Shown here: positions 16,728-24,693 of the stretch, piece by piece
How the letters are laid out: the number at the start of each line of letters is the position of its first letter
How positions within the stretch are numbered: the stretch's first letter is position 1
DNA from: Roseivivax halodurans JCM 10272
GTDB taxonomy: Bacteria; Pseudomonadota; Alphaproteobacteria; Rhodobacterales; Rhodobacteraceae
Length of the DNA stretch: 64,000 nt
Direction: 5' to 3'
Assembly: GCF_000521785.1 (NCBI RefSeq)
Contig: NZ_JALZ01000014.1
Span: 1-64,000, forward strand
Translations under genes and position numbers: made by a program
The notes under the pieces: generated by a model
Told to the model about the DNA's origin: nothing
Databases searched by the model: none
What the model saw: only the letters and a program-made list of their open reading frames with translations

Positions 16728-18475
16728 TCGCTGCGGCGACCGCACCGCGCCTGACCGGGCCCGCCCCCAGGGGTGGGCCCATTCCGCCCGAGGCCTCTGC
16801 CGCCAGATTTCCCGAAACCCGCCGAGCCAGAGTGTCCCGTCCCGTGAGCATCTCCGTTGATCCGTCGATCAGGTCCCGCCCGTCCTACACGGGCGTTGCC
16901 GTCATTGCCGGGCTCGCGCTCCTGCTCGCGGCCGAGCTGGCCGGGATCGGGATCGTCTACAAGCACCGCATCGACTTCTACTGCATCGACAACTGGCCGC
17001 CCGCCGCCTGCCGCGCCGCCAGCCGGACGCTCGTCTCGATGTACTGCGTCCTCGGCGCGCTTGCATTGACGGCCATGCTGCGCCCCGCGCCCTTCCGGAC
17101 GCTCAGCGCCGGGGCGAGGTTCAGGCCCCTGCCCCTCGCCCTGAACGCCATCGGGATCGCGCTGGCATTCGTGCCGCTGAGATACCTCGTCGCGGGCGAG
17201 GCGATGGACAAGGTCCTCCCCGCCTTCGCCTTCTGGACGCTCGGCATGGGGTTCATCCTCGCCGGGCTAATGCTCTGCGTCGCGCCGCTCTCCGGCTGGC
17301 GGCGCTTCCTGCGCGACGCCGGCGGCGCGATCCTGCCAGCGATCGGCGCTGGCCTCGTCGCGCCCTGGCTCGCCGTGCTGATCCGCCCGGCCTGGCGCAG
17401 CCTCGACGAGATCTCGGCCGTCACCTTCGCCGCCGTCACCCAGCTGATCGGAGCCCTCGGCTACGATGTCGCGACCGATCCCGAGCGCCGCATCATCGGC
17501 ACCGAGACCTTCTCGGTCTCGGTCAATCCCTCCTGCTCCGGCATCGAGGGCCTCGCCCTCGTGACGCTCTTCGTCACGCTCTATCTCTGGCTCTTCCGCG
17601 CCGAGCTGCGCTTCCCGCGTGCGCTGCTGCTCTATCCCGTCGGGCTTGCCGCCTCGGCCCTCTTCAACGTGGTGCGCATCACCGCGCTTCTGGTGATCGG
17701 GTTCGAGGGCAATCCCGAACTCGCGGTCGGCGGCTTCCACTCCCATGCCGGCTGGCTGATGTTCACCCTCGTCGCGCTCGGCCTCATCGCCCTTGCGCAG
17801 ACCTTGCCCGGGTTGAAGGTCCCCGCCGCCACGTCCGGCCCGGTCGCCCCCATCCGCACAGTTCTTCCCTTCTGGCAGGATCCCGTCGTGGCCCGGATCC
17901 TGCCCTTCGCGACCTTCATGCTCGGAGCGCTCCTCGCCTCGGCCTTCCTGATGCAACCCGCTCTCGCCTACCCCGCGCGGGCGGTGGCCCTGATCGCGGT
18001 GATGGCGCCGTTCTGGCCGCTCTACCGCAGCCTCGGCTGGCGTGCCGATCCGGGTGCGATGGGCGTCGGCGCCCTCGTCGCCGCGATGTGGATCCTGATC
18101 CCCGTGCCCGCCGCGGAGGCGCCGCCCTACGGCGCGCTCTCCGGCGGCCTTCTCGCGCTCTGGATTCTGGCCCGGGGCATCGGAACGACGCTTCTGATCC
18201 CGGTGATCGAGGAGCTGTTCTTCCGGGATTATCTCGAAAGCCGGATCCGGCGCGGCTCCGGCCCTCTCTGGGCCATCGTCGCGGCCCTCGTCTCCGCGGG
18301 CCTCTTCGCCGCGCTGCACGACCGCTGGGCCGAGGCCTTCGTCGCCGGGCTCGCCTTCTCCTGGCTCGCCCGCCGCTCCGGGGGGCGCATCGCCGACGCG
18401 ATCCTCGCGCATGGCCTCGCCAACGGGCTGATCTTCGCCGCGGCGCTCGCGACCGGCAGGTTCGAGATCATCTGA
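16724..18475 (+). CDS. xrtE: Exosortase E / CPBP protease fusion (VPEID-CTERM system)
   Basis: 583 residues from GTG 16724; a GTG at 16844 (543 residues) is equally possible because the first 40 residues are Pro/Ala-rich and non-membrane. The N-terminal half is a multi-spanning exosortase with the conserved Cys (NPSCSGIEGL), Arg (NVVRITALLVIGFEGN) and His (GGFHSHAGW), a transpeptidase-like triad. The C-terminal third is a CPBP/CAAX-type intramembrane protease with EELFFRDYLESR and AALHDRW. This fusion defines exosortase E. It should cleave and sort the upstream VPEI-CTERM protein; the role of the fused protease is unknown. Confidence 0.93.
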   Translation: MIAAATAPRLTGPAPRGGPIPPEASAARFPETRRARVSRPVSISVDPSIRSRPSYTGVAVIAGLALLLAAELAGIGIVYKHRIDFYCIDNWPPAACRAASRTLVSMYCVLGALALTAMLRPAPFRTLSAGARFRPLPLALNAIGIALAFVPLRYLVAGEAMDKVLPAFAFWTLGMGFILAGLMLCVAPLSGWRRFLRDAGGAILPAIGAGLVAPWLAVLIRPAWRSLDEISAVTFAAVTQLIGALGYDVATDPERRIIGTETFSVSVNPSCSGIEGLALVTLFVTLYLWLFRAELRFPRALLLYPVGLAASALFNVVRITALLVIGFEGNPELAVGGFHSHAGWLMFTLVALGLIALAQTLPGLKVPAATSGPVAPIRTVLPFWQDPVVARILPFATFMLGALLASAFLMQPALAYPARAVALIAVMAPFWPLYRSLGWRADPGAMGVGALVAAMWILIPVPAAEAPPYGALSGGLLALWILARGIGTTLLIPVIEELFFRDYLESRIRRGSGPLWAIVAALVSAGLFAALHDRWAEAFVAGLAFSWLARRSGGRIADAILAHGLANGLIFAAALATGRFEII

Positions 18476-18536
18476 TCGTCCCGCCCCCGGCGACAGGCGC
18501 GAAAGCGCCCAGCGCCAACGGAGGGCCGAGCGCCGC

Positions 18537-19265
18537 CTAGCTCACCGGCTCCTTGGCCAGACCCTTCCCGAGTATCGGTCCCGTCGGCAGGTTCGTGGGG
18601 GATCCGCCCGCCGGCTCGAAGGTGATTTCGTAGAGCTGATCGGAATGGGGCGCAGGCAGGCCGTCGACCATCAGGACGCTGGATCGCGCCGTGGGCAGAA
18701 GGCCGAGGGAGACCGGAAGCCCGTCGTCGTCCGGCTTGGTCCAGACCTGCATCACCTGATCGGGTGGCACGCCCGGCCGCTCGAGGAGGGTCACGCTGGT
18801 GGTGTTGTCCGCATTGCTTTCGACGAGCGCGATGACCGCACCGCTCTCGTCCTGCAGGACGGCCACGACAAGCGGATCGACACTGCGCGTCATCGTCCAG
18901 CCGAGAAGCCCCGCGAGCACCAGGGAGGCCGCGATGGCGGCGGACGCCCCGACGCGCCAGCGGTTCAGGTGGCGGCGCATCGTGGCGAGATCCACGACCG
19001 TGTTGTCCCTCGCCGGCCTGGCCGCATCGTCCTGCGGTGCGTCGAGCGCACGGGCGATCCTGTCCCAGAGACCGGCGGGCACGGGAAGCTCCTCGGCGGT
19101 GTCGTCGAGCGGTGCGAAGCGCCGGCGCGCCTGCTCCACGCGTGCCGCCACGTCGGGGTCCTGCGCGGCGAGCGCCTCGAGGCGCGCGACATCCGCCTCG
19201 CTGGCGAGCCCGAGGACGACCTCGTCGATCAGAATATCAAGAGACCGATCCGTCACGACAGACAC
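18537..19265 (-). CDS. Anti-sigma factor (RskA-like)
   Basis: 242 residues. The N-terminal cytoplasmic anti-sigma domain (about 1-75, with ILIDEVVLGLASEADVARLE) is followed by one membrane helix near residues 105-127 and an extracytoplasmic anti-sigma-K domain (QVMQVWTKPDDDGLPVSLG). This is the RskA layout, where the outer domain senses a signal and regulated proteolysis frees the sigma factor. The gene overlaps the ECF sigma gene by 13 nt. It converges with the exosortase gene, leaving only 61 nt between them. Confidence 0.92.
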   Translation of the reverse strand: MSVVTDRSLDILIDEVVLGLASEADVARLEALAAQDPDVAARVEQARRRFAPLDDTAEELPVPAGLWDRIARALDAPQDDAARPARDNTVVDLATMRRHLNRWRVGASAAIAASLVLAGLLGWTMTRSVDPLVVAVLQDESGAVIALVESNADNTTSVTLLERPGVPPDQVMQVWTKPDDDGLPVSLGLLPTARSSVLMVDGLPAPHSDQLYEITFEPAGGSPTNLPTGPILGKGLAKEPVS

Positions 19266-19783
19266 TCCCTCAACTTCATGAGCCCGCGCCGGACCCGAGA
19301 CTTCACCGAACCGAGCGGCGCGTCGAGGCGCCCGGCGATTTCACCGTGGCTGTATCCCAGAACATAGGTCGCGAGGATCGCCCGGCGGGACTCGCCGTCG
19401 AGCCTCTCGAGACAGCGCCGGAGATCGGACGCATGGCCCAGCCGGTCGAAGGCCGTCTCCAGCATGACGTCGTCGGGTGGTGTATCGAGATCTTCCGGCG
19501 CCACCGGAACCTCTCGGTCCTCGTTCCGCAGCATCGTCAGGCAGCGGTTGCGCAGGATCGTGTAGAGCCATCCCCGCGCGTTGCCCCGGCTCTCGTCGAA
19601 CTGGTGCGCCTTGCGCCAGACGAGAACCAGCGCCTCCTGCAGCGCCTCCTCGGCGAGGTCGGTGCGACGAAGTATCCGCCGCGCCACACCCAGCATGCGG
19701 CCGCCCTCGGCGGTCATGAGCTGATGAAGCGCGCCCTTGTCGCCTCTGGCGCAGGCTCGGATCAAGGCGGCGTGGTCTGTCAC
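19253..19783 (-). CDS. ECF RNA polymerase sigma factor (SigK-like)
   Basis: 176 residues from GTG 19783; the frame stays open to a TTG at 19840, but that extension is basic and atypical. Sigma-2 region: LTDLAEEALQEALVLVWRKA type, with WLYTILRNRCLTMLR. Sigma-4 region: GYSHGEIAGRLDAPLGSVKSRVRRGLMKLR. It is followed by its RskA-like anti-sigma factor. A DUF4394 gene lies upstream on the same strand, 163 nt away, and is a natural candidate for the regulon. Confidence 0.93.
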   Translation of the reverse strand: MTDHAALIRACARGDKGALHQLMTAEGGRMLGVARRILRRTDLAEEALQEALVLVWRKAHQFDESRGNARGWLYTILRNRCLTMLRNEDREVPVAPEDLDTPPDDVMLETAFDRLGHASDLRRCLERLDGESRRAILATYVLGYSHGEIAGRLDAPLGSVKSRVRRGLMKLRECLS

Positions 19784-19946
19784 GATAAAGGCGGCTCCCG
19801 ATGGTCCACGCTTCTTGTCGCGGCGGGAGCGCCCTGTCAAACCACCGCGGCACGGGGTTCGGGCTTCCGGGCCTGCCCTGCCGCCCGGGACATGCTGCGC
19901 GCCGCGAAAGGTGTCCCCCCGCGACGCGCCTCTTGCCGTCAGGCGA

Positions 19947-20756
19947 TCACATCTCCTCGGCGGTCATGAAGGTGATGTCCCGCAGAACCGCGTCGCCCGC
20001 GCCTTCGATGTCCCAGCTCTCGGTGACCGAGCCGTCCTCGAGGGAAACGGTGTGCAGCTGCCCGCCGGCCACGAGCCAAGCGGTGTTGGTGCCCTCGGCA
20101 TCCGTCGCGATGTCGAAGGCATAGGCGTCCGCGCCATCGATGCCGAGCTTGCCCACGGCCGCGAGCGTGCCGTCATTGGGCGAGGTCTGCTGGATCAGTG
20201 CCACGATGGTGCTGTCGATGTCGTACATCGCGGTGCTCTCGGGCTGGCCGTAGCTGTTGATATAGGCCGCGGCGGCGATGGCCGGGGCTTCACCCGCATG
20301 CATGTCGGCCTCTTCGAAGGCAAGCGAGCCATCGACGGTCACGGCGCCGCTCTCGATGTCGACGCGGTGGTTCGTCGTCCCGGACATGAAGCGCAGCTTG
20401 TCGGCCATCGGGTTGAAGTCGACGATGACGGGGGCACCGTCCTCGACGGGAAGCTCGGTATCCATGGTGGACAGGACGGTCGCCTCGCCCGACGCGGGGT
20501 CGATCTCGACGATGTCGAAGCTGTCGGTCACGCCGATGAGCTGGCCGTTCGAGGGGCGCAGGTCGATGCCGAGCAGACGGTCGACCCCGGTCACCTCCAT
20601 CGACTCGCCGACCGTTGCGGAGGTCGCGTCGATCATGTGCAGCGTCTTGTCGCCGGAAAGGCCGATGGCGGTGAGGCTCTCGGACTGCGCCAGCGCGCCG
20701 GTGGCGGTTGTGGAAAGCAGTGCTGCAACGGCCAGGGTGGACTTCGTGTTGAACAT
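19947..20756 (-). CDS. DUF4394 secreted protein
   Basis: 269 residues: Sec signal peptide (MFNTKSTLAVAALLSTTATGALAQ), then a beta-propeller-like DUF4394 domain with repeated blade motifs (LLGIDLRPSNGQLIGVTDS, FNPMADKLRFMSGT). It is acidic and periplasmic or secreted. Function is unknown. DUF4394 genes are often found beside SigK/RskA-type pairs, which is consistent with a sensor or product of that regulon. Preceded by AGGAGACG. Confidence 0.88.
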   Translation of the reverse strand: MFNTKSTLAVAALLSTTATGALAQSESLTAIGLSGDKTLHMIDATSATVGESMEVTGVDRLLGIDLRPSNGQLIGVTDSFDIVEIDPASGEATVLSTMDTELPVEDGAPVIVDFNPMADKLRFMSGTTNHRVDIESGAVTVDGSLAFEEADMHAGEAPAIAAAAYINSYGQPESTAMYDIDSTIVALIQQTSPNDGTLAAVGKLGIDGADAYAFDIATDAEGTNTAWLVAGGQLHTVSLEDGSVTESWDIEGAGDAVLRDITFMTAEEM

Positions 20757-21098
20757 GGTACGTCTCCTGATGGTCAGCCGCGGTCAATCCGCAGGCTCTG
20801 TACCCCCTAGGACTCGGCCGCGCCCCCGTTTGGATGCACCCTCCCGAAACTTTTTTTCCGCGGAGGGCTCAGGCGTGTCCGTTTCGGCGCGGCGTTTCCG
20901 GATCGGGTCCCTGCACCCGCAGCTTCCGGGTCCCGCCATGCCGTGCCGGCCATCGCGATCCCCCTGAGAGGCGAGCGGCCCGGGGCGATATCCTCCATGC
21001 GTCTCAAATGCAGCCGAGAATGTCCGGCGCGCATCTCGGGCCTTAGGCTTTCCCTAAACCGGCCGAGATAAGGCGGGCCGTGTCTATGGAGACGTGAC
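20757..21098. promoter_or_regulatory. Intergenic region with possible ECF promoter
   Basis: No gene in 342 nt. On the minus strand upstream of the DUF4394 gene, TGCATCCAAAC (complement of 20828-20838) followed 14 nt after its CATCC by CCGAGT loosely resembles SigK-type promoters. A run of seven adenines on that strand lies just upstream. Weak evidence. Confidence 0.25.
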
Positions 21099-21428
21099 AT
21101 GCGCTACCGCGAACACCGCTACCCCAGCGACCGGCTCGTGAGGATCGCCCACGGCCCCGATGTCGAGCCCGCCGAGCTCGCCAATATCAGCGCCACCGGC
21201 GCGCGGGTGAAAGGTCCGGCCTCGCTCGCCCCGGGCCAGCGGGTCAGCCTCTGCCAGCGAGACATCCAGATCCAGGCGGAGGTGGTCTGGTCGGACGGCA
21301 GGCAGACGGGCATGGTCTTCCTGAAAAGGTTGAGCCCGGCCGAGCTGCAGGCGGTCTCGGGAACCCTGGGCCGCCCGTCCGGGCCCGGCGGCCGCTGGGA
21401 CAATCACGGGTTTCGCGAACTCGAATGA
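21099..21428 (+). CDS. PilZ-domain protein
   Basis: 109 residues: RYREHRYPSDRLVRI, then LANISATGARVKGPASLAPG, then AEVVWSDGRQTGMVF. This is the PilZ beta-barrel layout with the (D/N)xSxxG-type element reading NISATG. The N-terminal Arg cluster could contribute to c-di-GMP binding, though the usual RxxxR is not exact. Single-domain PilZ proteins act as c-di-GMP receptors in motility or exopolysaccharide control; no partner is visible here. Confidence 0.75.
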   Translation: MRYREHRYPSDRLVRIAHGPDVEPAELANISATGARVKGPASLAPGQRVSLCQRDIQIQAEVVWSDGRQTGMVFLKRLSPAELQAVSGTLGRPSGPGGRWDNHGFRELE

Positions 21429-22048
21429 CCGCAGCGCCGGCATGCCGCCGGCCAGCCCCTCATCGCATCCCGCGGCCCGGGGAGACGGCCCGCCTCCCTG
21501 CCCGCGGGTCAGGCGACCGCGCCGCGCGCGCTCCTTATGCAGGGCCGCTCCCCCCAGGGACAGCCCGGCCGATGTGACGAGACCGGGGCAGTTGACGGCC
21601 CGATCCCGCAGGCTGACACGAATTGTGACACGTCCGCATCCTGCCCGCGACTTCACCTCCGACAACCTGCCTCTATGTTAGGCATCCGGGATGGCGAAGC
21701 ATCTCGGGCGTATTCCAAGCCTCGGCAGAGCATGCGACTGAACGGCAGCCCCCGGACGCGACCAACTCAACCATTTGCAGGAACAGGTTTATTCTCGTGG
21801 CCCGCTCCCACGACCAGCAGGGAATGCCCTTCCCTCCGGACAGGGCAGGCCTAAACGAATTCACCTCATGGTAGCGTTGCCCCGCCAAAATTATCCAATA
21901 AAGCGATTTGAGCGATTAATCGCCGGTCGTTTTGATCGTCAGATTTTTGCCACATTTGCGTCCCAAAAGTGGCGGCTATAAGAACTGCATTAACCGACCG
22001 CTTTTTACCGAAGCTTTTTAGTCCAACGCCTTGGCGCGGAGTTTAACC
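21429..22048. other. Gene-free interval
   Basis: 620 nt. The first 230 nt are GC-rich and featureless. Bases 21860-22040 are AT-rich and hold a perfect 12-bp palindrome GCGATTAATCGC (21912-21923), about 125 nt before the next start codon, a possible operator. No credible protein or RNA gene is seen. Confidence 0.5.
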
Positions 22049-22363
22049 ATGTTTGACATCAAGACTTTGAAATCCGACGCGGCATTGGTGGCGTCCGCCC
22101 CCAGATCCACGCTCGCCTCCCCCGTGCTGCTCGAGGCAGTGACGCACCTTCTCGATGTGCCGGGTCCGAACCGCTCGGCCTGCATGGCGCGGCGGCTCCG
22201 CCAGACCGAGTTCGAGGAGTTCCAGTCGCTCTGCCGCGCCCTTCTTGGATCGCCGGCGAAAAACGACTGCGATCTTCTGCGGCTGCAGCTTTATGCGGAC
22301 ATCGTCCACGAAGCCCTCGACGACCAGAGCCGGTCCTACAGCGCATCCCTCGCCGCCGAGTGA
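22049..22363 (+). CDS. Small hypothetical protein
   Basis: 104 residues beginning MFDIKTLKSDAALVASAPR, with GCGGAG upstream. Soluble and probably mostly helical, with a central ARRLRQTEFEEFQSLCRALL segment. No signal peptide or known motif. A long AT-rich leader precedes it and a strong stem-loop follows, so it looks like a stand-alone transcript. Function unknown. Confidence 0.6.
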   Translation: MFDIKTLKSDAALVASAPRSTLASPVLLEAVTHLLDVPGPNRSACMARRLRQTEFEEFQSLCRALLGSPAKNDCDLLRLQLYADIVHEALDDQSRSYSASLAAE

Positions 22364-22371
22364 GGGCATTC

Positions 22372-22397
22372 CGCCCCGGGCGATGCCGCCCGGGGCG
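22372..22397 (+). terminator. Stem-loop after the hypothetical gene
   Basis: Perfect 11-bp stem CGCCCCGGGCG/CGCCCGGGGCG with an ATGC loop, 8 nt after the stop codon. There is no T-tract. Confidence 0.55.
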
Positions 22398-22558
22398 CGG
22401 GACCGTTTCGCACCGAGTCCGACGCTGCTGTCGGGCCGCGCTCAATGTCATGGCAATTCCAACCTTCCGCCAAACGCTTCGAGAGCAATAACCCTCGCGC
22501 GCGCCGAATTCCGGAAAGCAAAAGACGCCTGGACCGCGGAAAAATGCTATTCTGCAAC

Positions 22559-22583
22559 GTTGCCGAGAGAAGGAATCGGCAAC
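22559..22583 (+). promoter_or_regulatory. Inverted repeat in the cytochrome c leader
   Basis: GTTGCCGA and TCGGCAAC (8-bp perfect arms, 9-nt loop) lie 18 nt before the cytochrome ATG and just after a TATTCT-like -10 element (near 22548). It could be an operator or a 5'-UTR hairpin. Confidence 0.4.
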
Positions 22584-22601
22584 TCATTTGCGGAGTGACA
22601 G

Positions 22602-23438
22602 ATGAAGTCATTTTTTGCATGCGCCGCCGCATTTTCGGCGGCAGCCGGGATTGCGTGCGCGGCCCCTCCTGAAGAGAGGGGCGAATACCTCGTCCGCGGC
22701 ATCATGGGGTGCGGCAATTGCCACACGCCGCTCGGGCCGAACGGCTTTCTCATGGAGCAGGAATTCGCCGGGCGTCTCGTGGAGGATTCGGAGCCCTTCA
22801 CCGCCTACGCCCCGAACATCACCCCGGCCGGCGCCATCGCCGAGTGGTCGGACGAGGAGCTTGGCCGCGCGATCCGCGAGGGCATCCGGCCCGACGGCAG
22901 CCTGATCGGACCGCCGATGCCCTTCTCGGCCTATCGCCACATCTCGGACGACGATCTCGCGGCGATCGTAGCATTCCTGCGCACGGTCGAGCCGATCGAG
23001 GCCGAGCTCCCGAAATCCGAGTACCGGATCGAGCTGCCCCCGGCCTACGGCCCGCCCGTCGAGAATGTCAGCGCCCCCGATCCCGGCGTCACCGAGGAAT
23101 ACGGCGAATACCTCGCCATGGGTCTGGCCCATTGCATGGAGTGCCACACCCCGATGACCCCCACCGGCCCCGATTACGCCACCCGGCTCGGCGCCGGCGG
23201 CTTCGAGTTCAACGGCCCCTGGGGCACCTCGGTCGCCTCCAATCTCACCGATCACGCCGACGGGCTTTCGGGGTACAGCGACGACGAGGTGAAGGCGATG
23301 ATCACGCAAGGCGTCCGGCCCGACGGTACGCAGATGCTTCCGCCGATGCCCTATCCCTACCTCGCGCAGATGAGCGGCGACGATCTCGATGCGATCGTGC
23401 TCTACCTGCGCAGCCTGCCCGGTCTGCCGAACGGGTGA
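22602..23438 (+). CDS. Periplasmic diheme cytochrome c
   Basis: 278 residues with a Sec signal peptide (MKSFFACAAAFSAAAGIACA) and two c-type heme motifs, CGNCH (MGCGNCHTPLGPNG) and CMECH (AHCMECHTPMTPTG). Each heads a class I cytochrome domain of about 120 residues, with candidate distal ligands in PPMPFSAYRHIS and LPPMPYPYL. The two halves are clearly homologous. It resembles the diheme electron-transfer subunits of PQQ or molybdenum dehydrogenases, but no such enzyme is adjacent. Confidence 0.92.
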   Translation: MKSFFACAAAFSAAAGIACAAPPEERGEYLVRGIMGCGNCHTPLGPNGFLMEQEFAGRLVEDSEPFTAYAPNITPAGAIAEWSDEELGRAIREGIRPDGSLIGPPMPFSAYRHISDDDLAAIVAFLRTVEPIEAELPKSEYRIELPPAYGPPVENVSAPDPGVTEEYGEYLAMGLAHCMECHTPMTPTGPDYATRLGAGGFEFNGPWGTSVASNLTDHADGLSGYSDDEVKAMITQGVRPDGTQMLPPMPYPYLAQMSGDDLDAIVLYLRSLPGLPNG

Positions 23439-23508
23439 CCATCGCGCCGGGGTCCCGAATGCGGCTCCCCGGCGCACCCGACCCTTGAAGATCGGGCCGG
23501 CATGGCGC

Positions 23509-23529
23509 GATATGCGCGGACAACATATC
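23509..23529. promoter_or_regulatory. Candidate operator upstream of the LysR gene
   Basis: Perfect inverted repeat GATATG-N9-CATATC, 52 nt before the start codon. The right half continues as CATATCAC, which recurs upstream of the sugar transporter operon (24571-24578). LysR-type sites are usually dyads of about this spacing. Confidence 0.5.
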
Positions 23530-23581
23530 ACCGCACGTCCCCCATGCCGAACGACGGGAAGCCCCCGGAAGGAGGTCCCCC

Positions 23582-24562
23582 TTGCCTCAGGCGAAACCGC
23601 CGCGCCGAACGCACGGCGCCCTCATCCGCCGGAGCGTGAAGATGACCCAGCTGGAGCTCATCACCGCCCTTGCGGATACCGGCCAGATCCTCGCCGCCGC
23701 CGAACGGGTCGGCATGACCCAGCCCGCCGCCTCGCGTCTGCTCGCCCAGTTGCAGGATTCGGTCGGCACCCCGCTCTTCGAACGGCACCCGCGCGGCGTG
23801 AAGCTCACCGAAGCCGGGGACATCCTCGCCCGGGGCGCGGCGCGGATGCTGAACGATCTCGACCTCACGCAGGAGCGCATCGCGCAGACCGTTCAGGGCG
23901 CCAGCGGCTTCGCCCGGATCGGATCGGTCACCGGCCCGTCGCTGCAATGGCTCCTACCGGTCGTGCGCGAGCTTCGTGACGAGCTGCCCGGGATCGAGCT
24001 CGTGATCCATGTCGAGACCTCGGCCAAGCTCGCGCGGTCGCTCCTCTCGCGCGAGCTCGACTTCTATATCGGCCGCGTGCCCGAGGGCGCCGACAGCCGG
24101 CCCTTCCTCTTCGAGCCGCTGCGGACCGAGCCGATCTCGCTGCTCGTGCGGCAGGATCACCCCCTGACCCGGCTCGAGGCGCCGACGCTGGACGATTGCC
24201 TGCGTTACGAATGGGTCATGCAGCCTTCGGGCGGCCTGCTGCGCCAGACCATCGAGAGCTACCTCATCTCGCAGGGATACCGCGCGCCGGAGCGGGTGCT
24301 CGGGACGACCTCGATCCTCTTCACCCTCGCCTTCGTGCAGGATGCCGACGCCGTCGCGCCGGTGGCGAGCGCGGTCGCCGATTTCTACACGCGCGAGACG
24401 CATCTCGGCGGCAGGCTCGAGATCCTCGACGTTGCGCCGGACCTGCAGGTCGAGACCTACGGCCTCGTCCGCCGGGCGCAGGACGAATTGCCTCCCGCAG
24501 CCGAACATGTCCACACCCGGCTGCTCGAGATGAGCGCCGATCCGGACGGGCCGCCGACATAA
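23582..24562 (+). CDS. gbpR: GbpR-type LysR regulator of sugar transport
   Basis: 326 residues from a TTG codon at 23582, chosen because a near-perfect GGAAGGAGG stands 6 nt upstream. The N terminus before the usual LysR start ([19 protein letters not shown]) is typical of the GbpR subgroup. The HTH is in [20 protein letters not shown], followed by a periplasmic-binding-protein-like effector domain. GbpR regulators control ChvE-type sugar-binding-protein operons, and such an operon starts 131 nt downstream on the same strand. Confidence 0.88.
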   Translation: MPQAKPPRRTHGALIRRSVKMTQLELITALADTGQILAAAERVGMTQPAASRLLAQLQDSVGTPLFERHPRGVKLTEAGDILARGAARMLNDLDLTQERIAQTVQGASGFARIGSVTGPSLQWLLPVVRELRDELPGIELVIHVETSAKLARSLLSRELDFYIGRVPEGADSRPFLFEPLRTEPISLLVRQDHPLTRLEAPTLDDCLRYEWVMQPSGGLLRQTIESYLISQGYRAPERVLGTTSILFTLAFVQDADAVAPVASAVADFYTRETHLGGRLEILDVAPDLQVETYGLVRRAQDELPPAAEHVHTRLLEMSADPDGPPT

Positions 24563-24570
24563 CAATCCGG

Positions 24571-24578
24571 CATATCAC
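24571..24578 (+). promoter_or_regulatory. Second CATATCAC box, upstream of chvE
   Basis: The octamer CATATCAC also forms the right half of the dyad upstream of the LysR gene. Here it lies 116 nt before the chvE start, in the only gap between the regulator and the transporter operon. It is a candidate half-site for activation. Confidence 0.35.
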
Positions 24579-24693
24579 TCGGCAATATTGGCATTTGAAG
24601 CGAATATCCAGTCGGGCGATGAATGGGGTCGCAACCGGACCCGCCGTGCTTTGCCGCGTCGGGCTAAAGGCTTTGCGACCCAGGGAGGATACA

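Noticed and set aside
21442-21888. Overlapping short frames after the PilZ gene
   Set aside because: Translations are low-information and Arg/Pro-rich. No start signals are seen.
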